From the NCBI GenBank assembly GCA_016787805.1, contig JAEUTY010000021.1, positions 1-64,000 on the forward strand: DNA of 64,000 nt, read 5' to 3'. The number at the start of each line of letters is the position of its first letter. Position 1 is the first letter of the stretch. The translations under genes and the position numbers were made by a program. The stretch comes from Flavobacterium sp. Lineage in GTDB: Bacteria > Bacteroidota > Bacteroidia > Flavobacteriales > Flavobacteriaceae. The notes beneath the pieces were generated by a model. That model ran no database searches. It saw only the letters and a list, made by a program, of their open reading frames with translations, and was not told the origin of the DNA. Of the stretch, positions 1 to 9,978 are shown piece by piece.

Positions 1-338
1 TTGGTTACAGTGTCAAAGTATGAGTCGCCACCTGGAGCAGTTGTAGTAGCACCAGCACCAACATTCACTGTATAAGTGTTTCCTGGTATAACAGTAACTA
101 CTTTTCGTGCATAGGCACCACCACCACCACCACCGTAACCATTGTTGCCGAAAGTTCGTGATCCACCTTTTCCACCACCACCCCAAGCTTCTACAGTAAT
201 AGAAGTAACACCTGCAGGCACAGTAAACGTTCCTGAGGTATTATAGGTTTGTGAAATAGTTTGCGCTTTAGCTACAAATGTTGTTAGCATCAGAAGCAAG
301 AAGCAAAACTGTGTTTTTAAATTTGTAAAATTTTTCAT
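1..338 (-). CDS. Secreted glycine-rich protein, N-terminal part (runs off window)
   Basis: Only the first 112 codons lie in the window; the gene continues past position 1. The ATG at 338 gives a typical signal peptide ([10 protein letters not shown]..., hydrophobic core, cleavage after KAQ near residue 26). It is followed by a beta-rich segment ([22 protein letters not shown]) and a Gly-rich stretch GGGGGG. This is the glycine-rich N-terminal domain often seen in long, multi-domain surface proteins of Flavobacteriaceae, many of which end in a T9SS sorting domain; the end here cannot be seen. A -7 box (TATATTTG in sense) lies at 418-425, and three copies of the motif shared with the next surface genes lie at 444-497. 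Role beyond being secreted is unknown. Confidence 0.8.
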   Translation of the reverse strand, partial: MKNFTNLKTQFCFLLLMLTTFVAKAQTISQTYNTSGTFTVPAGVTSITVEAWGGGGKGGSRTFGNNGYGGGGGGAYARKVVTVIPGNTYTVNVGAGATTTAPGGDSYFDTVT

Positions 339-417
339 AACTTATAGGGTTTAGTTTATGATTTAATTTTTAATGAGTTAGTAAGCGAGCTTAAAAACTC
401 CTTTTTGTTTGACAAGA

Positions 418-497
418 CAAATATAGAATGGAATTTTAAAAAATCCGATAAAAAGCATAATAAAATCGATAAAATGCATAATATCGATGAAATGCAC
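418..497 (-). promoter_or_regulatory. Promoter with three copies of a shared 14-bp motif
   Basis: The minus strand carries a Bacteroidota -7 box TATATTTG (418-425) about 80 bp ahead of the ATG at 338, with no good -33 box. Upstream on the + strand are three related words: CGATAAAAAGCAT (446-458), TCGATAAAATGCAT (466-479) and TCGATGAAATGCAC (484-497), 18-21 bp apart. The same word is found upstream of the genes starting at 4633 and 9955. The weak -33 and adjacent repeats suggest an activator-dependent promoter; the factor is unknown. Confidence 0.65.
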
Positions 498-557
498 TGT
501 ATAATTCTTACAAATATTTTTTTTTAGACCTTTTTTGATGTTTTAAATATTGGAACT

Positions 558-589
558 AAAAAAACCATCAAAATGAATTTGATGGTTTT
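558..589 (-). terminator. Intrinsic terminator of the HYR/calcium-repeat gene
   Basis: AAAACCATCAAA (561-572) and TTTGATGGTTTT (578-589) form a perfect 12-bp stem with a 5-nt loop. Read on the minus strand it is followed by seven T, 31 bp after the stop at 620. Confidence 0.85.
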
Positions 590-619
590 CCATAAGAACT
601 TGATTTGGGGCTGTAAAAA

Positions 620-3600
620 TTATCTTTTTACGATTCTTATATTTTTAGTTTCATTAGCATTAGAAACAATCATGGTGTAAACACCTGTTGGATAGTTAGC
701 ACCAAAAGATATAGTTTCTAATTCATTAGTATTTATAGAACCATTATCTACTAAACGACCCATTAAATCGTATACTTGGTAAGTAATGGTTTCTTCTTTG
801 AAATTCTCCACTTTTAAATTGAACGTTTCTGCGAATGGATTTGGAGCAACTATAGCAGTGAATTCTTTTGTTTCTGCTTGAACTTCGTCCATTCGGGTAG
901 TTGCTTTAAAGGTTGTAATTGTACAAGCTTGTCCGTAAGGAAGTTCAGGTCCGCTTGGATTAGATGCAGCAACTTCAACTATGTAAGTTTTGTTGAATTC
1001 AATTCCGGTTAAGAAAGAGAATTTTAATGTTCTTGAAACCGAGTTAAAGATTTGCGTGTTGCTTGGATTAGTGGATTCTGTAATTCTGAATCGATATCCT
1101 GGAGCATTTGGCACAGCAACAGCATATAAAGTTGTTCCCAGATTGGTGATAGTTATACCACATTGAGTTGATTGTAATCTAGTAGTAACAGTAGGAGTAA
1201 TAATTGAACAAGCAGGAATACGTGTGAAGTCAGACCAAACTCCAGCTAATTTAACAGCAACTTCAACATAGAAAACAGTATTGTATGCGTGATTGTTAAC
1301 TTGAGTTAAGTTAAATGTACGTAAAGCTCTGTCGATAGTAGCCACTTGATTTGTATATAAATTAGTTACTCTGAATCGATAACCTTGAGCACCAGAAACT
1401 GCATTAGCATAGATTGCTTGGTTTAATGTATTTAAACGGATTGGCTTAACAGTTGCATTGTTGTCATTACAATCGTAATTGTTATTTACACCACACGCTA
1501 CTATTGTTGAAGATCCGAAAGTATCACCGTCGTTATCTAAATATTGAATTTCATTATCATTACAGTCATCACTATTTGTAACTCCACATGCTACCATAGT
1601 TGTAGACCCGAATGAATCGCCATCGTTATCCGCATATTGAATTTGATTATCATCACAATCAGAATTATTTGCTACACCACAAGCTACTTGAGTAGTTGAA
1701 CCAAAACCGTCGTTATCGTTATCTAAATATTCAATTTGGTTGTCGTTACAGTCTGAGTTGTCAGTGATTCCGCAAGCAGCTAATGTTTGTGAACCAAAAC
1801 CATCATTATCAGCATCTGCATAAGTAAGTAAGTTATCGTCGCAATCTTCATTGTTTGCTACACCACAAGCTACTTGAGTTGTTGAACCAAAACCATCAGC
1901 ATCAGCATCTAAATATTGAATTTGAGTATCGTCGCAGTCATCACTATTCGTAACACCACAAGCTACCATAGTGGTTGATCCAAATGAATCGCCATCATTA
2001 TCCGCATATTGAATTTGGTTGTCGTCGCAATCAGCATTGTTGGCTACACCACAAGCTACTTGAGTAGTTGAACCAAAACCATCGTCATCAGCATCTAAAT
2101 ATTGAATTTGAGCATCGTCACAGTCATCACTATTAGTTACACCACAAGCGGCCATAGTGGTAGATCCAAATGAATCACCATCGTTATCTGCATATTGAAT
2201 TTGGTTGTCGTCGCAATCAGCATTGTTGGCTACACCACAAGCTACTTGTGTTGTTGAACCAAAACCGTCAGCATCAGCATCTAAATATTGAATTTGAGTA
2301 TCATCGCAATCTGTATTGTCTGAAACATATCCAACTGGAGCGGTTGCGCCTGTTGTAGTTGCTAAAGGATTTCCGAAACCATCACCATCTAAATCTTGGT
2401 AATAAGTATTACTGTTGTTACTGTTAGGATCATTATCGTCTAAATCATCAGTATTAGTAACACCGTCGCAATCTACCATAGTGGTAGAACCATATCCGTC
2501 ACCGTCATTGTCAGCATATTGAATTAAATTGTCGTCGCAATCGGTATTGTTGGCTACACCACAAGCTACTTGAATAGTTGAACCAAATCCGTCACCATCT
2601 AAGTCTTGGTAAAGTACTTGAGAATCATCGCAATCACTAGTGTTAGTTACTCCACAACCTGCTAAAACAGTTGATCCAAATCCATCTAAATCTATATCTT
2701 CGTATAGAATTTGGCTATCATTACAATCATCAGCATTATCTGCAAAACCAAAAGGTTGGAAGCAAGCGGTTAATGAACCCAATGCATCACCAAAACCATC
2801 ATTATCTGAATCTTGGTAAAAAGTAACAGGAGAAGTAAGTTCAGGATTATTATCGTCACAATCACTTGAATTGGCCACACCACAAGCAGCTGGAGTTGTT
2901 GAACCAGCTCCATCACCATCAGCATCTACATATAAAATTTGAGTGTCATCACAATCCATATCGTTGGTAACATATCCTTCAGGTTGTGTACAAGAAGGTA
3001 AGATGTTTAAACCTGTTCCGTAACCATCACCATCAGCATCTTCGTAATAAGTGGTTGGGAAATTGATGAACATATCAGTATCATCACAATCGATGTTGTT
3101 TTCTACACCACAACCAGCCAATACTGTAGAACCAAGTCCGTCACCATCGCTATCTTCATATTGTAAAGCAGTGTCGTCACAGTCATCAGTATTATCAATA
3201 TAACCTTCAGGTATAGAACATGCTTCGATAGTTACTGCTTCGTTTCCAAAACCGTCACCATCATTGTCTTGATAATAGGTAGTTGTACCAAAAATTTCTG
3301 GGTTCGAATCGTCGCAATCGCTAGTGTTAGTTACTCCACAGCCTGCTAATACTGCTATACCAAAGCCGTCACCATCATTATCAACAAACTGAATTTCGTT
3401 ATCATCACAATCGTCAGCATTGTCAACATAACCTTCAGGAAGTGAACAAGCTTCTACAGAAACAGCTTCATTTCCGAAACCGTCACTATCATTATCTTGG
3501 TAGTAAGTAGTAGTTGTTCCGCCAACAGCAATTATAACTGTTTGTGTTTGGGAAGAGGTGTTACCATTACCATCATTGTATGTCCAAGTAATCGTATAAG

Positions 3601-4633
3601 TACCCGCAACATTGTAAGATAGCGGATTTGATGTAGTAGCAGTAACCGATCCAACACAATTATCTGTCGCTGTTGGAATTTCAGTTATAGTGGCAGAACA
3701 TTGTTCTGATATTGTAGGTAGTGATGTTACATCGGCAACAGGTGCAAATGTGTCATTTACAGCTACAGTTTGTTGTTGAGTTGAAGAATTACCTTCCGCA
3801 TCAGTATAAGTCCAAGTAATAACATAAGTTCCTTCGGTATTATAAGTTAGAGGGTCAGTTGTAGTTCCTAAGATGGTTCCACTACAATTATCGGTTGCAG
3901 ATGGAGATGTAACTGTTACAGAACATTGTCCTGATAGAGTTGGTAAACTTGTAATATTTGGAACCGGTTCTATAGTGTCATCAATGATGACAGTTTGTGT
4001 TTGTGTTGCTATATTACCTTGACCATCATTATAGGTCCAAGTAATTTCATAAGTTCCTTGTTCAGAATAAGTAAAAGGACTTGTAGTTGTTGCTGTTACT
4101 ATTCCCGAACAGTTGTCAGTAGCTGTTGGAGCAATTACTGTAGCAGAACATTGCTCAGTAATGGTTGGTAAACTTGACAAATTTGGAATTGGAGCTGTAG
4201 TATCGCTAACGATTACAGTTTGTGTTTGTGTCGAAGTATTTCCATGGCCATCATCATATAACCAAGTTACAAAATAAGTTCCTTGAGTAGTAAAGGTCAA
4301 TGTTGAGGTTGTGCCTTCAATTGGACCATAACAATCACTAGTAGCTGTTGGCGGAGTTAATGTTACTGAACATTCTCCAGTTGCATTAGGCAAGCTTGGA
4401 ACATCTGGAACAGGAACTCCACAATCAATTGCATTGGTGTTGCCTTTCTTTTGAGCTACTGAAACCAATTTGTTGATTTCATTAAAGTGTTGTTTACTAT
4501 TTGTTTTGAAACGAAAGACAACTTTATCTTTTTCACTCAAATAGTAATTTGCCGTTTTATTGTAACCATTGCTTGCCATCGATAGGTTGGATAGCAGAAT
4601 AGTTAAGAACAAAATTAAGGTAAATTTTTTCAT
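620..4633 (-). CDS. Large secreted T9SS protein with HYR domains and about 20 thrombospondin-3-like calcium repeats
   Basis: 1337 residues. Order: signal peptide (1-20); a short segment (about 25-65) matching the start of the propeptide of the neighbouring M14 peptidase; four HYR-like Ig domains (about 70-415) each with a Cys pair (QCSATV ... TDNC); about 20 units of roughly 25-31 residues built on Y.D.DGDGFG and DCDD motifs (about 420-1060), a thrombospondin type 3-like calcium-binding array with two Cys per unit; two fibronectin-like segments (about 1065-1250); and a type A T9SS sorting domain (about 1263-1337: APNPF, YDLMGRLVDNG, GVYTMIV, IRIVKR). By family knowledge it is exported by T9SS and attached to or released from the cell surface. 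No catalytic domain is visible; a rigid calcium-stabilised stalk or adhesin is inferred. The DNA is strongly repetitive (93-bp and 186-bp periods), so the repeat number may vary between strains or be mis-assembled. Confidence 0.9.
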   Translation of the reverse strand: MKKFTLILFLTILLSNLSMASNGYNKTANYYLSEKDKVVFRFKTNSKQHFNEINKLVSVAQKKGNTNAIDCGVPVPDVPSLPNATGECSVTLTPPTATSDCYGPIEGTTSTLTFTTQGTYFVTWLYDDGHGNTSTQTQTVIVSDTTAPIPNLSSLPTITEQCSATVIAPTATDNCSGIVTATTTSPFTYSEQGTYEITWTYNDGQGNIATQTQTVIIDDTIEPVPNITSLPTLSGQCSVTVTSPSATDNCSGTILGTTTDPLTYNTEGTYVITWTYTDAEGNSSTQQQTVAVNDTFAPVADVTSLPTISEQCSATITEIPTATDNCVGSVTATTSNPLSYNVAGTYTITWTYNDGNGNTSSQTQTVIIAVGGTTTTYYQDNDSDGFGNEAVSVEACSLPEGYVDNADDCDDNEIQFVDNDGDGFGIAVLAGCGVTNTSDCDDSNPEIFGTTTYYQDNDGDGFGNEAVTIEACSIPEGYIDNTDDCDDTALQYEDSDGDGLGSTVLAGCGVENNIDCDDTDMFINFPTTYYEDADGDGYGTGLNILPSCTQPEGYVTNDMDCDDTQILYVDADGDGAGSTTPAACGVANSSDCDDNNPELTSPVTFYQDSDNDGFGDALGSLTACFQPFGFADNADDCNDSQILYEDIDLDGFGSTVLAGCGVTNTSDCDDSQVLYQDLDGDGFGSTIQVACGVANNTDCDDNLIQYADNDGDGYGSTTMVDCDGVTNTDDLDDNDPNSNNSNTYYQDLDGDGFGNPLATTTGATAPVGYVSDNTDCDDTQIQYLDADADGFGSTTQVACGVANNADCDDNQIQYADNDGDSFGSTTMAACGVTNSDDCDDAQIQYLDADDDGFGSTTQVACGVANNADCDDNQIQYADNDGDSFGSTTMVACGVTNSDDCDDTQIQYLDADADGFGSTTQVACGVANNEDCDDNLLTYADADNDGFGSQTLAACGITDNSDCNDNQIEYLDNDNDGFGSTTQVACGVANNSDCDDNQIQYADNDGDSFGSTTMVACGVTNSDDCNDNEIQYLDNDGDTFGSSTIVACGVNNNYDCNDNNATVKPIRLNTLNQAIYANAVSGAQGYRFRVTNLYTNQVATIDRALRTFNLTQVNNHAYNTVFYVEVAVKLAGVWSDFTRIPACSIITPTVTTRLQSTQCGITITNLGTTLYAVAVPNAPGYRFRITESTNPSNTQIFNSVSRTLKFSFLTGIEFNKTYIVEVAASNPSGPELPYGQACTITTFKATTRMDEVQAETKEFTAIVAPNPFAETFNLKVENFKEETITYQVYDLMGRLVDNGSINTNELETISFGANYPTGVYTMIVSNANETKNIRIVKR
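1490..3510 (-). repeat. Tandem coding repeats, 93-bp unit with 186-bp higher-order period
   Basis: The calcium-repeat part of the HYR gene. Between about 1500 and 2330, units of 31 codons (DCDDNQIQY.D.DGDSFGSTT...ACGV.N..) alternate between an ACGVAN and an ACGVTN form, so near-identical DNA recurs every 186 bp. Older, more diverged and partly shorter units continue to about 3510. The near identity at the 3' part of the gene points to recent expansion by unequal recombination. Confidence 0.85.
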
Positions 4634-4654
4634 GTCTTTTTAGTTTTGATAAGA

Positions 4655-4729
4655 CAAACCTACTTAAATCATTTTATCTAGCAAAATTAAAAGTCGATAA
4701 AAAGCATAAAAAATCGATTAAATACAATA
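4655..4729 (-). promoter_or_regulatory. Promoter with two copies of the shared 14-bp motif
   Basis: Sense (minus) strand: TTTG (4682-4685), 19 bp, TAGGTTTG (4655-4662), an exact Bacteroidota promoter 22 bp before the ATG at 4633. Eight bp further upstream lies TCGATAAAAAGCAT (+ strand, 4694-4707) and, 20 bp on, a weaker copy TCGATTAAATACAA (4714-4727). Boxes and spacing are identical to those upstream of the M14 peptidase gene. Confidence 0.8.
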
Positions 4730-4760
4730 ATTAAGAAAAATAAGAAGTTATATCTTACAA

Positions 4761-4793
4761 AAACAGTCGTTAAATTGACTTTAACGACTGTTT
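4761..4793 (-). terminator. Hairpin terminator of the M14 peptidase operon
   Basis: AAACAGTCGTTAAA (4761-4774) and its exact complement (4780-4793) form a 14-bp stem with a 5-nt loop, 24 bp after the stop at 4817. The T run on the minus strand is short (five T, partly inside the stem). Confidence 0.7.
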
Positions 4794-4816
4794 GCTTCAA
4801 AAGATTTGGGGATAAT

Positions 4817-5665
4817 CTATTGTTTAATCATTCTAATAGTTTGACTATTATTGTCTTGCGAAATAACTATATTATAAATACCAGCTGCATAATTAGAACC
4901 AACTTCAAGAGTTTCTAATTGATTTAAATCAACATTTTGGCTGTCTATTAATCGTCCAATCATGTTGTAAACTTTGTATTGAATTGGATTTTCTGAAGCT
5001 GATTTTACACTGATTGAAAAGCTATTTTTAAAAGGATTTGGATTCCCTACAACTGCAAAACTATTAGTATTCAGATTTTCTTCAGAATTTCTAGGAACTA
5101 ATCCAATCGAATTTTGATTTCCATCACAATAAACAGTTGCTAACATTCTTGTTAGTCCGCGTTGAATTTTGTTTTGAGGAACCAACTTTGAGCTTAACTC
5201 AGTACGTAACGGAAGCGAACTAGTTAATCTAAATCGTGCGAATTTGATGCTCTGGTTTTGGGGCAAATGAACTGTTTTTCCACTTGATAAACTCACCGGA
5301 CTTTGTGTCCAACGCAATTGATTACTCTCTTTTGTATGTTGAGTTATTAATGTGTTGAATTGATTGAATTTTCCATTTTGATCTTCAATTACAGTCAATG
5401 AAGTTGTAGCATTATTCGGAATTAATTGATTATCATAGAGTAATGATCCTTGAATAGCGGCAAGCGATAATGAAGTAGACCCAGTATTCGTGACATAAAC
5501 ATCAAATTCTAATGTTTTAGTATTTGGATTGTTAATGTTTTGAATTTTTATCGCGATTTGGTTACCAGAACAATTTTGAGAATAACCAGTAACAACTGTA
5601 AGAATCAATAAGGCTAAAAGTAGCAATACTGTTCTGTTATTTGTATGTATTTTCAATGATTTCAT
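4817..5665 (-). CDS. Small T9SS-sorted secreted protein, possible cohesin-like domain
   Basis: 282 residues: an N-terminal membrane-spanning signal (hydrophobic 13-27, cleavage after YSQ), a beta-rich domain (about 31-165) and a type A T9SS sorting domain (about 206-282: NPNPFKNSF, YNMIGRLIDSQ, AGIYNIVIS, IRMIKQ). The beta domain starts with TLEFDVYVTNTGSTSLSL and QGSLLYDNQLIPN, a pattern like the strand layout of cohesin and related domains of secreted Bacteroidota proteins; this assignment is an inference. It starts 27 bp after the stop of the M14 peptidase gene and shares its terminator, so the two are probably one operon. Because the peptidase ends in a dockerin-like module and lacks a sorting domain, this protein is a candidate surface partner for it. 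No enzyme motif is visible. Confidence 0.75.
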   Translation of the reverse strand: MKSLKIHTNNRTVLLLLALLILTVVTGYSQNCSGNQIAIKIQNINNPNTKTLEFDVYVTNTGSTSLSLAAIQGSLLYDNQLIPNNATTSLTVIEDQNGKFNQFNTLITQHTKESNQLRWTQSPVSLSSGKTVHLPQNQSIKFARFRLTSSLPLRTELSSKLVPQNKIQRGLTRMLATVYCDGNQNSIGLVPRNSEENLNTNSFAVVGNPNPFKNSFSISVKSASENPIQYKVYNMIGRLIDSQNVDLNQLETLEVGSNYAAGIYNIVISQDNNSQTIRMIKQ

Positions 5666-5692
5666 ATTTTTTTATTTAATCGATGTTTATAA

Positions 5693-8600
5693 TTAAGGTG
5701 TAATTTTGAAGATGAAATTATTGGCATTGGTTTCCCAAATTGAATAATCACCATTGTCAACGTTTCCATCACCATTCAAATCAGTAATAAAATCTCCTGA
5801 TTCAAAATTGTTAGCGTCTGTTTCCCAAATAGAGTAATCACCATTGTCAACGTTTCCATCGCCATTGATATCACCTGAATAAAGAGCCCAAACACCAGGT
5901 TCCATTTCTTTCATATTGGAACCATAAGCCTTAGTTCCTTGATTGGTGAAATCATAACTAACAGGAGTTGATCCTACAGCTATAGGATTACCGCTCCAAG
6001 TTTCAACTATATTGCTTCCTTTAATAACTAAGTAAAAAGAACCAGTTGGAGCCGTTGCAAAAGTACATGTTGCAGTTCCGTCAGTTAATAATGAAGCTGT
6101 TGTTGTATCAACTAAAGAGTAATTGTTTTGATTTCTCAACTCAACGGTTATAGTTTCAACTTCGGTAGCGTTGGCACTTACTCCGCGATTCATTCTGGCC
6201 GATGTCATCGATCCGTTTCCAGAATAATAACCTTCAAAATAGAGTTTGGCATTAACGATAGAAGAACAAGAATTTGTTAAACTATAGCTATTATCATTAC
6301 AATCAGTATTGTCTGATACATAACCATTTGGAGCTACACAATTTGTAGTGGTTACGTTGTTATTTCCAAATCCGTCACCATCTAAATCTTGATAGAAGGT
6401 AACTATTGGTCCACCATTAGTAATAATTACAGTTTGGTTTTGATTAGTGAAATTCCCTTTAGCATCGGTATATTTCCAAACAATTGTATATGTACCTTGC
6501 GTATTGTAAGTGGTTGGATTAACCGTTGTTGCAGTTATCGTACCAAAGCAATTATCAGTTGCTGTTGGAGCAGTTACAGTAGCCGAACATTGACCTGTAA
6601 CTGTTGGCAATGAACTAACATTTGGTACAGGAGCAATGGTGTCACTAATGTTAACTATTTGGGTTTGATTTGTGAAATTTCCTTTCGCATCCGTATATTT
6701 CCAAGTAATTGTATAAATTCCTTGTGTATTATATGTCGTTGGATTAACAGTAGTTGCAGTTATCGTACCAGAACAATTATCGGTAGCTGTTGGAGCAGTT
6801 ACAGTAGCAGAACATTGACCGTTAATCGTTGGTAATGAACTTACATTAGGAACTGGCGGAGTTGTATCATTTACAATTACTGTTTGATTTTGGTTTAGAG
6901 TATTTCCTTTAGCATCAGTATAAGTCCACACCACAGTAAAAGTACCTTGAGTATTGTAAGTAGTTGGGCTAGCTGTTGTTGCAGTTATTGTTCCCGAACA
7001 ATTATCAGTAGCTGTTGGAGCTGTTACGCTAGCCGAACATTGACCTGTAATTGTAGGCAAATTAGTCACATTGGGAACGGGAGCTTGTGTATCACTCACA
7101 ACTACTGTTTGTGCCTGGAAAGCTTGATTACCTCTACTGTCAATGTATTCCCAAATAATATTATAAGTTCCTTGAGCAGTGTAGGTTAATGGATCGCTAG
7201 TAGTTGCAGTAACTGTTCCCATACAGTTGTCTGTAGCCGTTGGAGCCGTCACAGTAGCAGAACATTGTCCAGTTACTGTAGGCAGATTTGTCACATTTGG
7301 AACTGGTGCAACAGTATCGGTAATTATTACATTTTGAAATTGACCAGAAGTTAAACCATGACCATCATTGTAGGTCCAATAAATTTGATGAGTTCCTTGG
7401 GTGGTATAAGTTAAAGGAAATGTTGTTGTTGCAGTAATTTGACCATAACAATTACTTGTTGCGGTTGGCGGTGTTACTGTAGCCGAACATTGAGCTGTAA
7501 TATTAGGTAAGTTGGTTACGTTTGGAACGGGAGCACTACAATTGCCTGTTATAGTAACTGTTTGCGCAGGAGTAGTAGTAGAATTACAGTTGTTAAAAAC
7601 CGTAACGTTTGCAGTTCCCGCTGTTGCTACATCGGTAGCAGTAATTGCAGCAGTTAATTGTGTTGAACTTACAAATGTTGTAGTTCTATTAGTACCATTC
7701 CATCTTACAATTGATTGGCCACTGATAAAGTTGGTTCCGTTTACTGTCAATGTGAAAGCACCAGAACCAGCTGTTCTTGTATTCGGATTTACTGAAGTAT
7801 TTGTTGGGTTAGGAGTAACGGTAACAATTACTTCGTCTCTATTACTTTTTGCAGGTTCAAATTTCCAGTTGAAAAATTGGAAGAAAGTTCCAGTACCACC
7901 ATTTCCAGTAATTGTAATTGTGCTATTTGTATATGGATATGTAATTCCAGAAGTAGCACAAGTTAAGTTCATAGCAGAAATTTGTCTCGAAACCAAGCGT
8001 AAGCCTGTTCCAACAGGAATAAAAAAGTCTAATGGAATATCTTGTGAACCAGAAGCTGATAAACGAATCACTTTTGATTCTAACATAGTTCCCGAGCTAT
8101 CTCGTAATTCAACCAAAATTTGGCCAGCAGCAGAAGCCGTAATCAAAACCGACTTTAATTTAGTAGGTGTTGTACAATTGAAGACTAAGTACTTGTTAGC
8201 TACTGTTGTGTTAGCTGTTGCTGTTCCTGAAACCGTTGCAGGTCCAACATTTGCTAAAGCTACTTCTCTTTCTACCCAATATGATGTTGTAGATGTTAAA
8301 GCCGGTGTAGTGAAATTAGCACCAGTAAAAGTTGGAGTAGTTCCATTAGCTGTAGTATACCATTTAATTGTTCCTGAACTTGCAGTACTCAAAGCGGCGG
8401 TTTGCCCTGTACAAATAGTTGCATCACTTACTGCTGGAACAGTTGTAGATGGCACCATAGTAACATTTAAAGTGGTAGTAGTATTATTTGTTAAAGTAAC
8501 TGGAATAGTTTGTGTAGCATATCCAGGCGCTTCAAAAATTACATTGTAGCTTCCTGCAATTTGCAGTTTGTGGTAATCCCCTTTTGTTGGAGAAGTTTCA

Positions 8601-9955
8601 ACCCAAGATCCCCAACCATCTAAAGTTCCACTGATGTAAACTTTAGCATGAACTGGATTTCCTGATTGGTCAGTTACAATACCATGCAATCCATAATTGG
8701 CTTGTTTGATATAGTTCAACATTGCCTGTCTGTTTCTGTCCCAATGAAAGGGTAGGTTAGAAGCAGCAGGAAATTTTGTTGCTGATACTTCAATAGTAGA
8801 TTCTTTATTGTGATTAAAAAAGTTGTTGCAATCCTGACGACCACCTTTTACAGTATACCAAATTGCACCGTTTGTTGTTCCTGGGAATTGACCACTTCCG
8901 TAAACGTCATCCATATAATTTAAATTACCATCTGCGGTTTGACAAGTTTGGGCATACTCTTGAGCCACAAATTTGAAATAGTTGTCGTGTGGGTGAATAC
9001 TCACCGCTGAAGCACCAGTAGCAGAGTTTGAAGTATCCCAAGGATAATTGAAAACTTCCGCTCCACCATGATAATTAGCAGCTAAAACAAAATGACGTGT
9101 AGCTTCAAAATTCATAAAAGCAATAGTTTCAGGTTGATATACTGCACTATCAGGGTGTAAACCTCCGATTGGATCTGGGTAATTTCTATTTAGGTCAATG
9201 TTATTAGCATTGGCTCTAGTGGCAGTATTACCAGTTGTGTTCATCGTATCGTTTCCAGCAGTTCGATAGGAACCATCTGGATTTGCCAAAGGACAAATGA
9301 ACAATTCAGTTCCGTTGATTATATTAGTTACTTCTGACAACGAGCCGTAATTGGTCAATAAATAATCAATAAAACGCAACATGGTTGGATAACCCGTAAT
9401 TTCGTCTCCGTGCATAGATGATGAATAGAAAAATTCAGGTTCAGTTTCATCACTAGCTACATTATCTGAAATTTTTAGTACATATAAGGTTCTTCCGTTT
9501 GGAGTTGTTCCAATATTTTGAAGTGTACATAAACTAGGATAGGTAGCTGCCCAAAATTGCATTTTTGCAACATACTCGGAATACTTAGGATAAGCATCCC
9601 AAGTGGTGTCCCAAGCGTTGACTGCTTGTGTGGAATATTGGGTAAATTCTTGCGGAATTTCATTGTCTTCAGCTGTTACGCGATAAGCTAATCCATAAGA
9701 TAAAAACCGTTGAAATTGGTCTTTGTTAGCATAAGCTTCGACTTCCAACAAGTTTTCGTCAACACGTTTGTGACTGACAGAAAGAAACTCGTTAAGCTCT
9801 AAAAATTGCTGCTTGCTATTGGCTTTGAAAGTAAAGATAACTTCACCTTTCTCGCGTAAATACTGCAACGCTTTTTCGTAAGAACCATCTTTTTGTGCAA
9901 ATGAAATGCTCGAAAACAAGACAGTTAACCAGAGAATTAGGGTAATTTTTTTCAT
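5693..9955 (-). CDS. Secreted M14 metallocarboxypeptidase with HYR domains and C-terminal dockerin-like module
   Basis: 1420 residues. Signal peptide 1-20; propeptide-like region to about 110; M14 peptidase about 118-415 with zinc ligands H182 and E185 (HGDE) and H296 (NYHGG), substrate-binding N256/R257 (DLNRNYP) and catalytic E389 ([10 protein letters not shown]); a transthyretin-like domain (about 420-500) as in carboxypeptidase D/N enzymes; an Ig-like domain with CTGQ (about 505-565); an IPT/TIG-like domain (about 705-785); five HYR domains (about 795-1200); one thrombospondin-3-like unit; a beta domain; and, in the last 60 residues, two copies of [17 protein letters not shown], a dockerin-like double calcium loop. 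There is no T9SS sorting domain at the C-terminus although the next gene has one. It probably removes C-terminal residues from extracellular proteins or peptides. Promoter and shared motif lie at 9979-10051. Confidence 0.9.
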   Translation of the reverse strand: MKKITLILWLTVLFSSISFAQKDGSYEKALQYLREKGEVIFTFKANSKQQFLELNEFLSVSHKRVDENLLEVEAYANKDQFQRFLSYGLAYRVTAEDNEIPQEFTQYSTQAVNAWDTTWDAYPKYSEYVAKMQFWAATYPSLCTLQNIGTTPNGRTLYVLKISDNVASDETEPEFFYSSSMHGDEITGYPTMLRFIDYLLTNYGSLSEVTNIINGTELFICPLANPDGSYRTAGNDTMNTTGNTATRANANNIDLNRNYPDPIGGLHPDSAVYQPETIAFMNFEATRHFVLAANYHGGAEVFNYPWDTSNSATGASAVSIHPHDNYFKFVAQEYAQTCQTADGNLNYMDDVYGSGQFPGTTNGAIWYTVKGGRQDCNNFFNHNKESTIEVSATKFPAASNLPFHWDRNRQAMLNYIKQANYGLHGIVTDQSGNPVHAKVYISGTLDGWGSWVETSPTKGDYHKLQIAGSYNVIFEAPGYATQTIPVTLTNNTTTTLNVTMVPSTTVPAVSDATICTGQTAALSTASSGTIKWYTTANGTTPTFTGANFTTPALTSTTSYWVEREVALANVGPATVSGTATANTTVANKYLVFNCTTPTKLKSVLITASAAGQILVELRDSSGTMLESKVIRLSASGSQDIPLDFFIPVGTGLRLVSRQISAMNLTCATSGITYPYTNSTITITGNGGTGTFFQFFNWKFEPAKSNRDEVIVTVTPNPTNTSVNPNTRTAGSGAFTLTVNGTNFISGQSIVRWNGTNRTTTFVSSTQLTAAITATDVATAGTANVTVFNNCNSTTTPAQTVTITGNCSAPVPNVTNLPNITAQCSATVTPPTATSNCYGQITATTTFPLTYTTQGTHQIYWTYNDGHGLTSGQFQNVIITDTVAPVPNVTNLPTVTGQCSATVTAPTATDNCMGTVTATTSDPLTYTAQGTYNIIWEYIDSRGNQAFQAQTVVVSDTQAPVPNVTNLPTITGQCSASVTAPTATDNCSGTITATTASPTTYNTQGTFTVVWTYTDAKGNTLNQNQTVIVNDTTPPVPNVSSLPTINGQCSATVTAPTATDNCSGTITATTVNPTTYNTQGIYTITWKYTDAKGNFTNQTQIVNISDTIAPVPNVSSLPTVTGQCSATVTAPTATDNCFGTITATTVNPTTYNTQGTYTIVWKYTDAKGNFTNQNQTVIITNGGPIVTFYQDLDGDGFGNNNVTTTNCVAPNGYVSDNTDCNDNSYSLTNSCSSIVNAKLYFEGYYSGNGSMTSARMNRGVSANATEVETITVELRNQNNYSLVDTTTASLLTDGTATCTFATAPTGSFYLVIKGSNIVETWSGNPIAVGSTPVSYDFTNQGTKAYGSNMKEMEPGVWALYSGDINGDGNVDNGDYSIWETDANNFESGDFITDLNGDGNVDNGDYSIWETNANNFIFKITP

Positions 9956-9978
9956 ATAGATTTGGGGTTTATGAAAAG

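Noticed and set aside
2170-2358. Plus-strand frame rich in His and Arg
   Set aside because: Antisense reading of the calcium-repeat array; the pattern is a by-product of the tandem repeat.
7512-8549. A 345-codon open frame on the + strand
   Set aside because: It lies fully antisense to the M14 peptidase gene. Its composition (V, T and L runs) mirrors the Thr/Asn-rich codons of the real gene, and it has no domain or signal.
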